Of a stretch of 64,000 nucleotides of DNA, positions 48,844 to 60,560 are shown in pieces. The notes under the pieces are model-generated. The model worked only from the letters and a program-made list of their open reading frames with translations. It did no database searches and was not told the DNA's origin. Origin of the DNA: Plotosus lineatus. Lineage: Eukaryota > Chordata > Actinopteri > Siluriformes > Plotosidae. Position numbers and translations under genes: made by a program. Numbering within the stretch: position 1 is the stretch's first letter; each line of letters starts with the position of its first letter. The DNA lies in assembly GCA_024760905.1 (NCBI GenBank), contig CM045750.1, positions 18,993,919-19,057,918 of the forward strand, given 5' to 3'.

Positions 48844-49090
48844 ATATGTGAAGCGCGCCACCGAATGTAGGCGCTTGTTGCAAGTGACGTATGGTGCTTG
48901 TGAGACAAAGCGCGGCTTATTCGAACTTCCGATTTTTTAAGTGAGTAAGTGCGCGTTAAATACTTGTTTAGTACTCAACCTTCAGTTGCTCACTTGAAAG
49001 ATCGGAAGTCCGGATAAGCCGTGCTTTGTCTCGCAAGCACCATACGTCACTTGTGACAAGTGCCTACATTCGGTGGAGCGCCTCACATAT
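48844..49090. mobile_element. Foldback MITE (family H), complete copy
   Basis: Begins 'atatgtgaagcgcgccaccg' and ends 'cggtggagcgcctcacatat': arms of about 110 bp folding around 'acttgtttagtactcaacc'. 247 bp, non-coding. Confidence 0.85.
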
Positions 49091-49094
49091 TGCC

Positions 49095-49838
49095 CATATC
49101 TCCACATATTATCCAGTCCAAGGTTAACGTTGATGTGCAAAGGCTGCATCTTATTACGTTGCAACTATCAATAAGCCATGAACAACTAAGCCGGAGTATG
49201 AGTGCTTAAAAAAAAAAAAAATCCTCACCTCCCCACCCAACATCGAGATCTAAACTCTCCATATCGTACAAAAGCCAGATTTAATAATTATTTTCCTATT
49301 TATTCTAAATATTTTCCAAGTAAATTGCCGTGTTGTTATGCTAACCGTGAGTAAGTTGCCAGTGCGGCATGGCTTGAGGTAATGGTGTCATGAAGAAAGC
49401 ATATCATAGCCAGTGTGAGCCAGCCAGAGTGCTACTAGCCACATGCTATTCGGCTAACTCAGTTTCAGATTCAAATTCCATAAAAAAGGAATAAAATCAT
49501 CAATTAACATTTGATGGTAAAGATGCACTTACCATCAAATATGTTTGTAAAAATTAGACCTCGTTTCTCCATCACACGTGATATTCGCAAACGTGACGGC
49601 TTGTTGCTTGGAACCTGGAACAGGCTTCTATCTATCTAGTCATGCTAGCACCGCGGAAGCTGTCGGCTCAGTGTACTGTCGTGCAGTATGGCCAAATCAA
49701 GGTGTCAGGAGGAAAGCACATTGTTGCTGGTGAGAGTCTCGGAAAGTCCCGCTACAAGGGTGGACTGGAAAATTGAGAAGCTGACAACGATGCAACGGTT
49801 GAAATTTACCAAATGTGGTTTAACATAAACATAACATA
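49095..49838. other. Unique DNA, no gene supported
   Basis: Poly-A at 49208-49221. No recognisable exon. Confidence 0.45.
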
Positions 49839-49841
49839 TAA

Positions 49842-50147
49842 TGGGGCCGGTGGTGTAGCGGTTAAGGCGCTGTGCTCACGATCGGGAGGTTGTGTGTTCA
49901 AATCCCAGTTAGACCCCCCCCCACTGTGCTAAGACCCCTGGGCAAGATCCTAGCCACAAATGTGCCTCTGTCCACACAGCAGTATAAATGGGTACCAGTA
50001 AAAATATACTGGGAAGGTAACCTGCGATGGACTAGCGTCCCATCCAGGAGTTGAACTCCTGGTTGCTTCACGCTATGGAAACCGGGGATAAGCACTGGCC
50101 TGATGAGCCACTTGGCTCTGGTTTAAAAAGCCCAAAAGGACTTTACC
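49842..50147 (+). mobile_element. SINE-C copy
   Basis: A box 'ggtggtgtagcggttaagg', B box 'tgtgttcaaatccc', core 'agtataaatgggtaccagta', end 'aaaaagcccaaaaggacttt'. The best-preserved SINE-C in the window. Confidence 0.85.
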
Positions 50148-50284
50148 TTGTGGTTTGTCCATCGATACCGTATCTTTTGGATCATCTTAGTACAGAGACT
50201 TTTCAAATTTCTTCGTCAGTTGATGAACTTTTCACATGCAGTCATGGCTATTGATCATGGTATTCCGCTTATTCCATTTCTGAC

Positions 50285-50560
50285 TCATTCCTTTCTAAGT
50301 TATTGAAGGCTGGCGCAAAACTCATCCCACTCTGGGCGAGGACAGGGTACACCCTGGACAGCTCATCAGGCCAACACACAACCAATTCACACCTAGGGAA
50401 CAGTAAATGAGCCTACTTTGCATGCTTTTGAACAGTAAGAGGAAACCAAATTCCCTGGATGAGACCCACGCGAGAGGGAGAACATGCAAACTCCATGCAG
50501 AATTGCCTGAGCCCGGGAATCAAACCTGGACTAACCAGTGCACGACTGTGCTGCCATTTC
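50285..50560 (-). mobile_element. SINE-B copy, partial
   Basis: 'gacagggtacaccctggaca', 'catgcttttgaacagtaaga', 'cgggaatcaaacctggac'. Tail truncated. Confidence 0.75.
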
Positions 50561-50821
50561 TGATTATTTCTAGACCAGTTACACAAGATTTCCATCAAAC
50601 TTGGCTTTATTAGGTTGTTGTGAGGGCCAGGCCTCTCCTGTAGTCTTGAGAGCAGGCAGACATTTTCTAACGAGCATGCTGTGGCAGTATGGGGAGAGCC
50701 ATGGATATTTTTTGTGTGTGATGTTCAACTTATCCAATGACAATGATGGAATATGTTGGCCTATCAAGGAATGCTACTAAGAATTCACTGATGACTTTCC
50801 ACCAATCACACACTCTTTCTT

Positions 50822-51137
50822 GTTTGCCCCACCGCTTAACCCTCTAGGGTCACGAGGTGGCTGAAGACTCTCTCAGCAAACACCGTGTGAAGGTGGGGTA
50901 CACTTTTGAACTGCTTGCCAGACCATCACAGGGCCAACACACGCACACTCACAATCTAGGAGCAATGCCAATGAAAAAGCCAATGAACGTAATGTGAATG
51001 TCTTTGGACTCTGGAAAGAAAACCAGAGTGCCAGGAGGAAATCCATGGAAGCAGAGCGAGAACATGCAAACTGCACACAAAAGCGCCCCCGTTTTGCCGT
51101 GAGGCAGCCGTGCTAATCCCTGTGCCACCATGCCACC
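50822..51137 (-). mobile_element. SINE-B copy
   Basis: Tail 'ccaccgcttaaccctctagg', body 'gtctttggactctggaaaga', head complement 'gtgccaccatgccacc'. Confidence 0.8.
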
Positions 51138-51139
51138 CT

Positions 51140-51885
51140 TTTCAACAATCAGAAAATATTCCAAATTGACAATAACTGTGATTTTACTCGATTGATATTT
51201 TTTTTTGTATCAACTAACACTTTCAGCATGCAAGGTCCTCATCACCGAGAATACCCGTTACCCCAGCATGCAACTATTAAAGATGAATAGAACTTCCATT
51301 ATCGTGCAAATGCAGAGATGGTTACACATTATCGATACGAGACACATCATTAAGGCTGCCCTGAAAACCTTCAAATTCCAATTAGATCCAGAGCGCATGG
51401 GAAAACCTAATTAAATCTCATGACTCTGTTTATATTTATTCCGTGACTGAAAACAGATGAATACATAAATCATGTGAAATACAGAACGTACAGTATGCCT
51501 TATTGCACGCAATAATCTCTCGAGGTTGATTGCAGGGATACGAAGCCATAAAGACAGTAGAAGACACATCAATCCAACTGGATGGTACTCGGCTGACTGA
51601 CTACATCAATTTCCAAATATTGTATTAGTGAAATCTTACAGTTCAAAAAGGCAAATACAACAAATTAAACACTATTTGACATTGTAGTTGTGCACAGTAT
51701 AGATAACAAAGAAAGAAGACAATAAGAGAACTGGAAAGACAGATTAGCTACAAAGATCACCAGACAAACCAAAGCGTCCGTGTAAAACGTCATTAGTTGC
51801 AGGCACATTTTTTGTTTTCAGCTATCAGCATTAGTCTCAGTAGGTAAGGAACACAGGGTACGATTATTCTAGTCTTCAAGGAGCT
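51140..51885. other. rab33a 3' flank and 3'UTR, possible conserved element
   Basis: The first part after the stop (down to about 51435, where 'tttatt' reads AATAAA on minus) is the likely 3'UTR. 51205-51480 is even in composition, repeat-free and rich in TAATTAA/ATTA-type homeodomain sites, resembling a conserved noncoding element; this cannot be tested here. Confidence 0.35.
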
Positions 51886-54800
51886 TCAGCATGGACAGCT
51901 AGTCTTGGGATTTGGTTCTTGGTTGAGCCTCACCCTTCCATCCTCCCTTTCAACATTCCTATAGATAAGAGATTTTTGGGCCTTTAAACGACACGCCAGG
52001 CACATGAAAATGGAGTCCACGTTCTGGCTCTCCTTGGGGTCTTTGGCAGAGGTTTCAAACAGCAGCATGTTATGGGCGTCTGCAAACTTGAGCGCCATGT
52101 TGGACGGGACCTGGATATGGTCTACCAAATCGCACTTGTTACCGACTAGGACGCGGGGTACAGAGGCCGACACACGGTGCCCGTTACACTCCTGGATCCA
52201 TGTCTTCAGGTTCTCGAACGAGGCCATTTTGGTGACATCATAGACGAAGACTACCGCATGGACGTTCCGATAGTAGTGTTCCACCATGCTTTTGCGGAAA
52301 CGTTCCTGGCCGGCTGTATCCCAGACCTGCACCTGTAGACATAAATATGACGACACAAGGCATAACAGAGTGCACTCAGTTGTTTTGAAGGGAAGATCAT
52401 ACGAATTCATTCATTCAGATTCTGTAGTTGCATCATCATGGGAAGGAGAGCAGCTTATGGGGAAATCAACCCCAAGTACACCACGGCTCACTATACACAC
52501 ACTCTTATAAAGGCATTGATGCTAAGTGGCTGTTTAGCATTGCTAACTCACCTTCTTGCAGATTTTTTGACAGGTAGAAGAAAACTAGACAAAAAGGGGC
52601 AGTGGTGACCTGGTGTTAAAGGGCGCTGGATCGCTGATCCTGAGGTTGGGGGTCGAGTCCCACTCTCCACAGGGTTGTCACTGTCCCCCCCCCCCAGTGC
52701 AGCTAACTGGGTCATCAAAGGCGGGCCATGTCTCTCACTGTCTATGGTGAGAAGCATGTAAAAGAACCATTGCTGACCTTCGTAAAGAGTAACTGCAAAG
52801 CCATCAGCGTGTTTCTGTCCCTTGCTAAAGGGTTGTGTCAGGAAGGGCATCCGACATAAAAACCTACGCCAAATCAAATGTGTGAATTATTCGCTGTGGC
52901 GACACCTGAAAAAGGGAAAAAGCCGAAAGGAATAGTAGTAGCAGTAGTAGTAGTAGGAGGAGAAAACCGGAGAACCTGGAGGAAACCCACAAACACGTCA
53001 ATTCAAACCTGCATTCAGGATCAAAACTGAGACCCACCCTGAAGCTGTGAGAACAAAGACCCCCATTGGGCCGCCATCAGGTCCTCTAACCCCCGGATAC
53101 CTCCCAGTAACAAGCAAAAAAAAGCTAAATTTAATGTTACTTTTATTCATTTTATAAAATGATCATCCTTTTTCCAGCTTTCAAAGAAGCCATAGGCTTG
53201 TAGGATTCTGGGTAAAAGGCAGAGTACACCCTGAACAGCTCGCCAGACCATTGCAGGGGGAAAACACACACACACACACACAAGTATTCACACTCACATT
53301 TGGTGGGGACAATTTGGAACAGCCGCTTAGCCAAATGTGAGGAAATCACGCAAGCATGGGGAGAACAAACTCCACTCAGAAACACCCTTGCCGACCATGG
53401 GGTTCAAACCCAGAGCCTTTTTTTCTGAGCAAAGAGTGCTAACCACTACACCATCATGTCTCCTGTATCTCAATGTTCAGCACACAACGTACAGGTGGAT
53501 GATTCAAATCAAGACACACTAAGTCAATACCAACCAAAATGAATAGATGCTCACCTGGCAAACACAAGAAGATGGTGTGCCCAATGGTGTGCATCTCTGG
53601 TGTACTAGTTTGTCTTTTAGTATTTGTAGTATGGCTGGAGCTTAGTGATGTGGCAGGTGGTGTGGCGGCTTCGAAGACTCAAGGGTCCTGGTTCATTTCC
53701 GATCTAGGTAGCCATCTGTGCAAATCTACAGACATTCTATTAGTGTCTGTGTGGGTTTGCTCTCGGATCTCTAGCTTCCCCCACTTCTGCAAAACATGCT
53801 TGTAGGCGGATTGGCTACTATTGTTCAATTTCCACAAGATGATAATGAGTTCATACGTTTGAACATGGTGTGCTGGAGACCTGTCCAGGGTGTATTACTT
53901 TCTGAAGCCCAGAGATAAGCCCAGAATCCTTCACAGTCCTAACCAGGACCAAATTAGTCCAGAACATAAAGGAATGATTTTACAGCGAATCATCTGCCTC
54001 CATCTTCATGGAAGTCATATTAATGATTCGTGTATTCGATTTAGCATAGGTTTTTATGTCGGATGCCCTTCCTGACACAACCCTTTAGCAAGGGGCAGAA
54101 ACACGCTGACGGCTATACAGCTACTCTTGACGAAAGTCAGCAATGGTTCTTTTACATTTGGGGTGTCAAACTCGTGCCACAAAGGGCCATGTGGCTGCAG
54201 GTTTTTGTTTCAACCAAGCATCAGCACGCTTGACTTGGCTCATTCAAACAACTGATACGAGTCTTCAGGTGTTTGATTGGTCAGTCTCTGGACACAGCAC
54301 AGAGATTGACCAATCAAATGCCTGAAGACTCTTATCAGTTGTTTGAATGAGCCAAGTCAGGTGTGCTGCTACTTGGTTGAAATAAAAACCTGGCCCTTTG
54401 TGGCACGAGTTTGACACCCCTGTTTCACATGAACCTCACTTTAGACACTGAGAGACATGGCCGGCCTTTGATAACCCAGTGAGCTGCACTGGGGGGGAGA
54501 CAGTGACACCCTTGTGGAGAGTGGGACTCGAACCACCAACCCTGGGATCAGCGATCCAGATAGATACAGCTTCATCCAGCACCTTTTACCCCCAGGCCAC
54601 CACTGCCCAAGGCTGAATTAGACTCTATACAACCGAAACAGGATGAAGAGAAGTGAACCTGATGGAATTAAAGTGATTTCTCAAGAAGCGGAGTTGAGAC
54701 ATGCCAAGATGATTGTTGATGGTCTGACTACAAAGTTTAATTAATTAATTTGCTTAACCGCTTAGTCGCATCCCACAGGGAGGCAGGAGTCTCTTTTCGC

Positions 54801-55829
54801 CAACTGTGGAAGAAGGTGGGATAGATCCTTAACAGGGCCAACACACCCCCACACATTTTAGGGGCAATCTCAAAAGCCAATTAGCCTAATGTGCATGTCT
54901 TTGAATTGGAGGTGAAAACCTGAGTACCCTGATGAAACCGACACGGCTGTGTACAGAACACACAAACCTTAACAGAAATGCCCTAGCAGAGGCTGGGACT
55001 CAAACCAAGATCATTCTTACTGTAATGCAGATGTGTGAATCATGACACCACCCTGACTACAAATAAATTTGTCCAATCACACATCACACAACATATGGAA
55101 CTAAAGCTTGTGTACTATTGTTTGAATAGTATCAGTGTGTATAGTGGATCAAGTATAGTGGATTAAGTATAGTGGATTAAGTATAGTTTAGTATGAATGA
55201 ATGACAGCATTGTTATACAAATGTGATTCAAAAACATAATGAGATACAGGACAGCAATTTAGATTGTTCAGTGACTGTGATATGTAAAAATATCATATTG
55301 TGATCAATTTAAACACAATACTGTACAGTATTGGGTCCATACCAGGAAAGGGTTTTAAAGGCACGAGCTATTTAAATCCAAATACTCTGTGAAAACGCAA
55401 CCATAAATTATTCAAGAGTGCGACACGCATCCCAACGTAAACATCAAAAGGAAGATCAAAGAATTGGCCGGAAAACACAACATTCGATTGACTGCTTTGA
55501 ACTGAAACCATCACATGACACCAACCGTTCACGCTTTATTGATGTGTTTATTTATTTATTTATTTTATTCTGACACCCACCTTTATTCTCTCCCCCTCGA
55601 TTTCCACCGCCTTCTCCCTGAAATCCACTCCGATCGTGGCCTCCGTCTTCGCCGGAAAGGAGCCGCCGGTAAACCGGAACGTCAGACACGTCTTCCCGAC
55701 ATTCGAGTCTCCGATCACGATGATTTTGAAGATGCGGGTTTGCACGCTGCGCTCGAGAGACGTGCTCAGGTCCAAGGAGTTGGACGCGACACCGGCTCCT
55801 TCTTCGCGCCCGTGCGCTTCGTTCGCCAT
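51886..55829 (-). CDS. rab33a: Small GTPase Rab33A, two coding exons
   Basis: Rab-family GTPase of Golgi and post-Golgi vesicles. Exons on minus: 55581-55829 (83 codons) and 51886-52332 (148 codons plus stop), GT-AG, phase 0; 231 aa against 237 in human RAB33A. Motifs: P-loop GDSNVGKT (40-47), switch I TEATIG (62-67), switch II start WDTAGQE (87-93), NKCD (148-151), ETSAK (176-180). The end TSCPC carries the CxC double geranylgeranylation site. [31 protein letters not shown] and the SCPC end follow Rab33A rather than Rab33B (whose C-terminus is shorter and ends CWC). The start chosen is the ATG before ANEAHG, as the upstream in-frame ATG at 55880 would add a non-conserved Arg/Val-rich stretch. 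The intron (3.2 kb) holds SINEs and a foldback MITE. Confidence 0.96.
52597..52935 (+). mobile_element. SINE-A copy, RTE-type tail, intact
   Basis: Head 'gcagtggtgacctggtgtta', B box 'gggggtcgagtcc', core 'tctctcactgtctatggtga', RTE-derived part 'gttgtgtcaggaagggcatc', 'tcgctgtggcgacacctgaa', 'gggaaaaagccgaaagg', then (TAG)n. In the rab33a intron. Confidence 0.9.
52960..53460 (-). mobile_element. Two SINE-B fragments
   Basis: 52960-53085 ('cggagaacctggaggaaacc') and 53205-53460 ('gcagagtacaccctgaacag', 'gctaaccactacaccatcat'). In the rab33a intron. Confidence 0.7.
53650..53960 (+). mobile_element. Diverged SINE-B copy
   Basis: 'gcaggtggtgtggcggcttc', 'aagggtcctggttcatttcc', 'acctgtccagggtgtattac'. 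In the rab33a intron. Confidence 0.7.
53990..54610 (-). mobile_element. SINE-A copy, RTE-type tail, split by a hAT MITE
   Basis: Tail side 53990-54157 ('cggatgcccttcctgacaca', 'cagcaatggttcttttacat'), head side 54423-54610 ('acatggccggcctttgataa', 'ccaggccaccactgccc'). In the rab33a intron. Confidence 0.85.
54158..54422. mobile_element. Foldback hAT MITE nested in SINE-A
   Basis: Arms 'ggggtgtcaaactcgtgcca' and 'tggcacgagtttgacacccc' are perfect inverse copies; homology continues through 'gcctgaagactc', 'gattggtca'. Flanks ttttacat (54150-54157) and tttcacat (54423-54430) agree at seven of eight positions. Confidence 0.9.
54745..55055 (-). mobile_element. SINE-B copy
   Basis: Tail 'tttgcttaaccgcttagtcg', body 'cctaatgtgcatgtctttga', head-side 'gggactcaaaccaagatc'. 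In the rab33a intron. Confidence 0.75.
55139..55190 (+). repeat. 15-bp tandem repeat
   Basis: 'gtatagtggatcaa' and 'gtatagtggattaa' repeated about 3.5 times in the rab33a intron. Confidence 0.8.
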
Positions 55830-55960
55830 CGCGGCGAAGTGATGCTCGCCCACACCAGCAACGCGCACGCGTGCACGCATGCATGCGTGCGAGCATGCAA
55901 GGGCGCGCGCGCGCGCGCACTCGCGTGCTCGTGCACGGCTGCTCTCCTGCTCTGGTACGA
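55830..55960 (-). promoter_or_regulatory. CpG-rich 5' region of rab33a with (GC)n
   Basis: Upstream of the ATG the DNA is strongly CpG-rich, with alternating purine-pyrimidine 'gcgcgcgcgcgcgc' at 55903-55918 flanked by ACGC/GTGC repeats. Probably 5'UTR/core promoter. Alternating CG tracts can adopt Z-DNA (established property). Confidence 0.5.
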
Positions 55961-56229
55961 ATGGATGAAACGGTTTGCATTCAAACGCACGCTTTCTATC
56001 ATCAGACGTGTATGCATGACATATGTCTGTATGGGGATTCTGGGGGACTTGGGGCTGGAAATCTGTGGTATTCTTGAATACTGTTGTTTTATTTGTAGAA
56101 TGTTTGTTTGAAAATCATGTAGCTGGTGGATATTGAAGGGATTTGATCAAATGCTTTGCAATTATAAGTCAATGATTGACCCTGCCTATAGGAGTTGTAT
56201 AGAAATGAGTCAACCTGAAATGAGATTGG

Positions 56230-56312
56230 TGGGACTGAGACATAGTAGATAGCAGGTCCACCTCAGAGCAAGAAGGTCCTGGGTTTGAGCCTCGTCTGTG
56301 TTGAGGTTACAT
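56230..56312 (+). mobile_element. SINE-B 5' part, split by hAT insertion
   Basis: 'agcaagaaggtcctgggttt' identifies SINE-B. It breaks at 'gaggttacat' (56303-56312) and resumes at 60848 with 'ggttacatgtttgtataggt'. Confidence 0.8.
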
Positions 56313-59300
56313 CAGTGCTTCTGAAATAGTGGGGGGCAGGGGCGGGGGAAGCACGAATGACTCTGGGGAACATGCTTTTCTGGAACAGTGTATGAGAATT
56401 AAGTGTAATTGCACACCCACTCCAGTAATTGGCAGTAGCGCTCCCATTGTTACGCTATGGTGTAACGGTTTTTCGCACAAGCAAACGATATGAAGTGCAG
56501 TAAACAACCCGTCAAGAAACAACACGGAAAAATTTCGAACAGGAACGAAGAGAAAGGCGGAGAGAGACGGAGATATTAAGACAAATAAGTTGAATGAGTT
56601 TAAATAAGGATGTATTTTTTGTGTTGAGGTTACATCGGTGCTTCTAAAATACGGGGGGGGTATGGTGTGATGCGGGGGGCGGGGGGGGGGGCGGGGGTGG
56701 GGGAAGCACGAATGACTCTGGGGAACATGCTTTTCTGGAACAGTATATGAGAATTAAGTGTAATTGCACACCTACTCCAGTAGTTGGCAGTAGCGCTCCT
56801 ATTGTCGCGCTATGGTGTAGCGGTTTTTCACACAAGCAAACGATATGAAGTGCAGTAAACAACCCGTCAAGAAACAACACGGAAAAATTTCGAACAGGAA
56901 CGAAGAGAAAGGCGGAGAGAGACGGAGATATTAAGACAAATAAGTTGAATGAGTTTAAATAAGGATGTATTTTTTGTGTTGAGGTTACATCAGTGCTTCT
57001 CAAATACTGGCGGGGTATGGTGTGATGCCGGGGGCAGGGGTGGGGGCAGGGGTGGGGGCGGGGGCGGGGGAAGCACGAATGACTCTGGGGAACATGCTTT
57101 TCTGGAACAGTATATGAGAATTAAGTGTAATTGCACACCTACTCCAGTAGTTGGCAGTAGCGCTCCTATTGTCGAGCTATGGTGTAGCGGTTTTTCGCAC
57201 AAGTAAACGATATGAAGTGCAGTAAACAACCCGTCAAGAAACAACACGGAAAAATTTCGAACAGGAACGAAGAGAAAGGCGGAGAGAGACGGAGATATTA
57301 AGACAAATAAGTTGAATGAGTTTAAATAAGGATGTATTTTTGTGTTGAGGTTACATCAGTGCTTCTCAAATACTGGCGGGTATGGTGTGATGCCGGGGCA
57401 GGGGTGGGGGCAGGGGTGGGGCGGGGCGGGGAAGCACGAATGACTCTGGGGAACATGCTTTTCTGGAACAGTGTATGAGAATTAAGTGTAATTGGACACC
57501 CACTCCAGTAATTGGCAGTAGCGCTCCCATTGTTACGCTATGGTGTAACGGTTTTTCGCACAAGCAAGCGATATGAAGTGCAGTAAACAACCCGTCAAGA
57601 AACAACACGGAAAAATTTCGAACAGGAGCGAAGAGAAAGGCGGAGAGAGACGGAGATATTAAGACAAATAAGTTGAATGAGTTTAAATAAGGATGTATTT
57701 TTGTGTTGAGGTTACATCAGTGCTTCTCAAATACTGGCGGGGTATGGTGTGATGCCGGGGCAGGGGTGGGGGCAGGGGTGGGGAAGCACGAATGACTCTG
57801 GGGAACATGCTTTTCTGGAACAGTATATGAGAATTAAGTGTAATTGCACACCTACTCCAGTAGTTGGCAGTAGCGCTCCTATTGTCGCGCTATGGTGTAG
57901 CGGTTTTTCACACAAGCAAGCGATATGAAGTGCAGTAAACAACCCGTCAAGAAACAACACGGAAAAATTTCGAACAGGAGCGAAGAGAAAGGCGGAGAGA
58001 GACGGAGATATTAAGACAAATAAGTTGAATGAGTTTAAATAAGGATGTATTTTTGTGTTGAGGTTACATCAGTGCTTCTCAAATACTGGCGGGGTATGGT
58101 GTGATGCCGGGGGCAGGGGTGGGGGCAGGGGTGGGGGCGGGGGCGGGGGAAGCACGAATGACTCTGGGGAACATGCTTTTCTGGAACAGTATATGAGAAT
58201 TAAGTGTAATTGCACACCTACTCCAGTAGTTGGCAGTAGCGCTCCTATTGTCGAGCTATGGTGTAGCGGTTTTTCGCACAAGTAAACGATATGAAGTGCA
58301 GTAAACAACCCGTCAAGAAACAACACGGAAAAATTTCGAACAGGAACGAAGAGAAAGGCGGAGAGAGACGGAGATATTAAGACAAATAAGTTGAATGAGT
58401 TTAAATAAGGATGTATTTTTTGTGTTGAGGTTACATCAGTGCTTCTCAAATACTGGCGGGGTATGGTGTGATGCCGGGGGCAGGGGTGGGGGCAGGGGTG
58501 GGGGCAGGGGTGGGGGAAGCACGAATGACTCTGGGGAACATGCTTTTCTGGAACAGTGTATGAGAATTAAGTGTAATTGCACACCCACTCCAGTAATTGG
58601 CAGTAAGCGCTCCCATTGTTACGCTATGGTGTAACGGTTTTTCGCACAAGCAAGCGATATGAAGTGCAGTAAACAACCCGTCAAGAAACAACACGGAAAA
58701 ATTTCGAACAGGAGCGAAGAGAAAGGCGGAGAGAGACGGAGATATTAAGACAAATAAGTTGAATGAGTTTAAATAAGGATGTATTTTTGTGTTGAGGTTA
58801 CATCAGTGCTTCTCAAATACTGGCGGGGTATGGTGTGATGCCGGGGGCAGGGGTGGGGGCAGGGGTGGGGGAAGCACGAATGACTCTGGGGAACATGCTT
58901 TTCTGGAACAGTATATGAGAATTAAGTGTAATTGCACACCTACTCCAGTAGTTGGCAGTAGCGCTCCTATTGTCGCGCTATGGTGTAGCGGTTTTTCACA
59001 CAAGCAAGCGATATGAAGTGCAGTAAACAACCCGTCAAGAAACAACACGGAAAAATTTGAACAGGAGCGAAGAGAAAGGCGGAGAGAGACGGAGATATTA
59101 AGACAAATAAGTTGAATGAGTTTAAATAAGGATGTATTTTTGTGTTGAGGTTACATCAGTGCTTCTCAAATACTGGCGGGGTATGGTGTGATGCCGGGGC
59201 AGGGGTGGGGGCAGGGGTGGGGCGGGGCGGGGAAGCACGAATGACTCTGGGGAACATGCTTTTCTGGAACAGTATATGAGAATTAAGTGTAATTGCACAC

Positions 59301-60560
59301 CTACTCCAGTAGTTGGCAGTAGCGCTCCTATTGTCGAGCTATGGTGTAGCGGTTTTTCGCACAAGTAAGCGATATGAAGTGCAGTAAACAACCCGTCAAG
59401 AAACAACACGGAAAAATTTCGAACAGGAGCGAAGAGAAAGGCGGAGAGAGACGGAGATATTAAGACAAATAAGTTGAATGAGTTTAAATAAGGATGTATT
59501 TTTTGTGTTGAGGTTACATCAGTGCTTCTCAAATACTGGCGGGGTATGGTGTGATGCCGGGGGCAGGGGTGGGGGCAGGGGTGGGGGAAGCACGAATGAC
59601 TCTGGGGAACATGCTTTTCTGGAACAGTATATGAGAATTAAGTGTAATTGCACACCTACTCCAGTAGTTGGCAGTAGCGCTCCTATTGTCGCGCTATGGT
59701 GTAGCGGTTTTTCACACAAGCAAACGATATGAAGTGCAGTAAACAACCCGTCAAGAAACAACACGGAAAAATTTCGAACAGGAACGAAGAGAAAGGCGGA
59801 GAGAGACGGAGATATTAAGACAAATAAGTTGAATGAGTTTAACTTAGGATGTATTTTTGTGTTGAGGTTACATCAGTGCTTCTCAAATACTGGCGGGGTA
59901 TGGTGTGATGCCGGGGCAGGGGTGGGGGCAGGGGTGGGGCGGGGCGGGGAAGCACGAATGACTCTGGGGAACATGCTTTTCTGGAACAGTATATGAGAAT
60001 TAAGTGTAATTGCACACCTACTCCAGTAGTTGGCAGTAGCGCTCCTATTGTCGCTATGGTGTAGCGGTTTCGCACAAGTAAACGATATGAAGTGCAGTAA
60101 ACAACCCGTCAAGAAACAACACGGAAAAATTTCGAACAGGAACGAAGAGAAAGGCGGAGAGAGACGGAGATATTAAGACAAATAAGTTGAATGAGTTTAA
60201 ATAAGGATGTATTTTTTGTGTTGAGGTTACATCAGTGCTTCTCAAATACTGGGGGTGTGTGGTGTGATGCCGGGGGCAGGGGTGGGGGCGGGGGCGGGGG
60301 CGGGGGGGAAGCATGTATGACTCTGGGGAACATGCTTTTCTGGAACAGTATATGAGAATTAAGTGTAATTGCACACCCACTCCAGTAGTTGGCAGTAGCG
60401 CTCCTATTGTCGCGCTATGGTGTAGAGGTTTTTCACACAAGCAAACGATATGAAGTGCAGTAAACAACCCGTCAAGAAACAACACGGAAAATTTTCGAAC
60501 AGGGACGAAGAGAAAGGCGGACAGAGACGGAGACATTAAGACAAATAAGTTGAATGAGTT
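56313..60560. repeat. Tandem array 1: 12 units of about 360 bp
   Basis: Units start (at 'cagtgcttct' or variant) at 56313, 56635, 56991, 57357, 57718, 58070, 58437, 58804, 59157, 59520, 59874 and 60233. Each unit consists of 'gtgttgaggttacat' (SINE flank plus target site) and the hAT 5' region up to 'ataaggatgtatttt'. Each contains a G-rich minisatellite ('gggggcaggggtgggggc'-type). Length varies mainly through the G-rich part. Unit types recur in the order B-A-A'. Confidence 0.95.

Noticed and set aside
55515..56111. 198-codon plus-strand frame opposite rab33a exon 1
   Set aside because: Shadow of the conserved minus-strand Rab33A exon and its CpG-rich 5' region.
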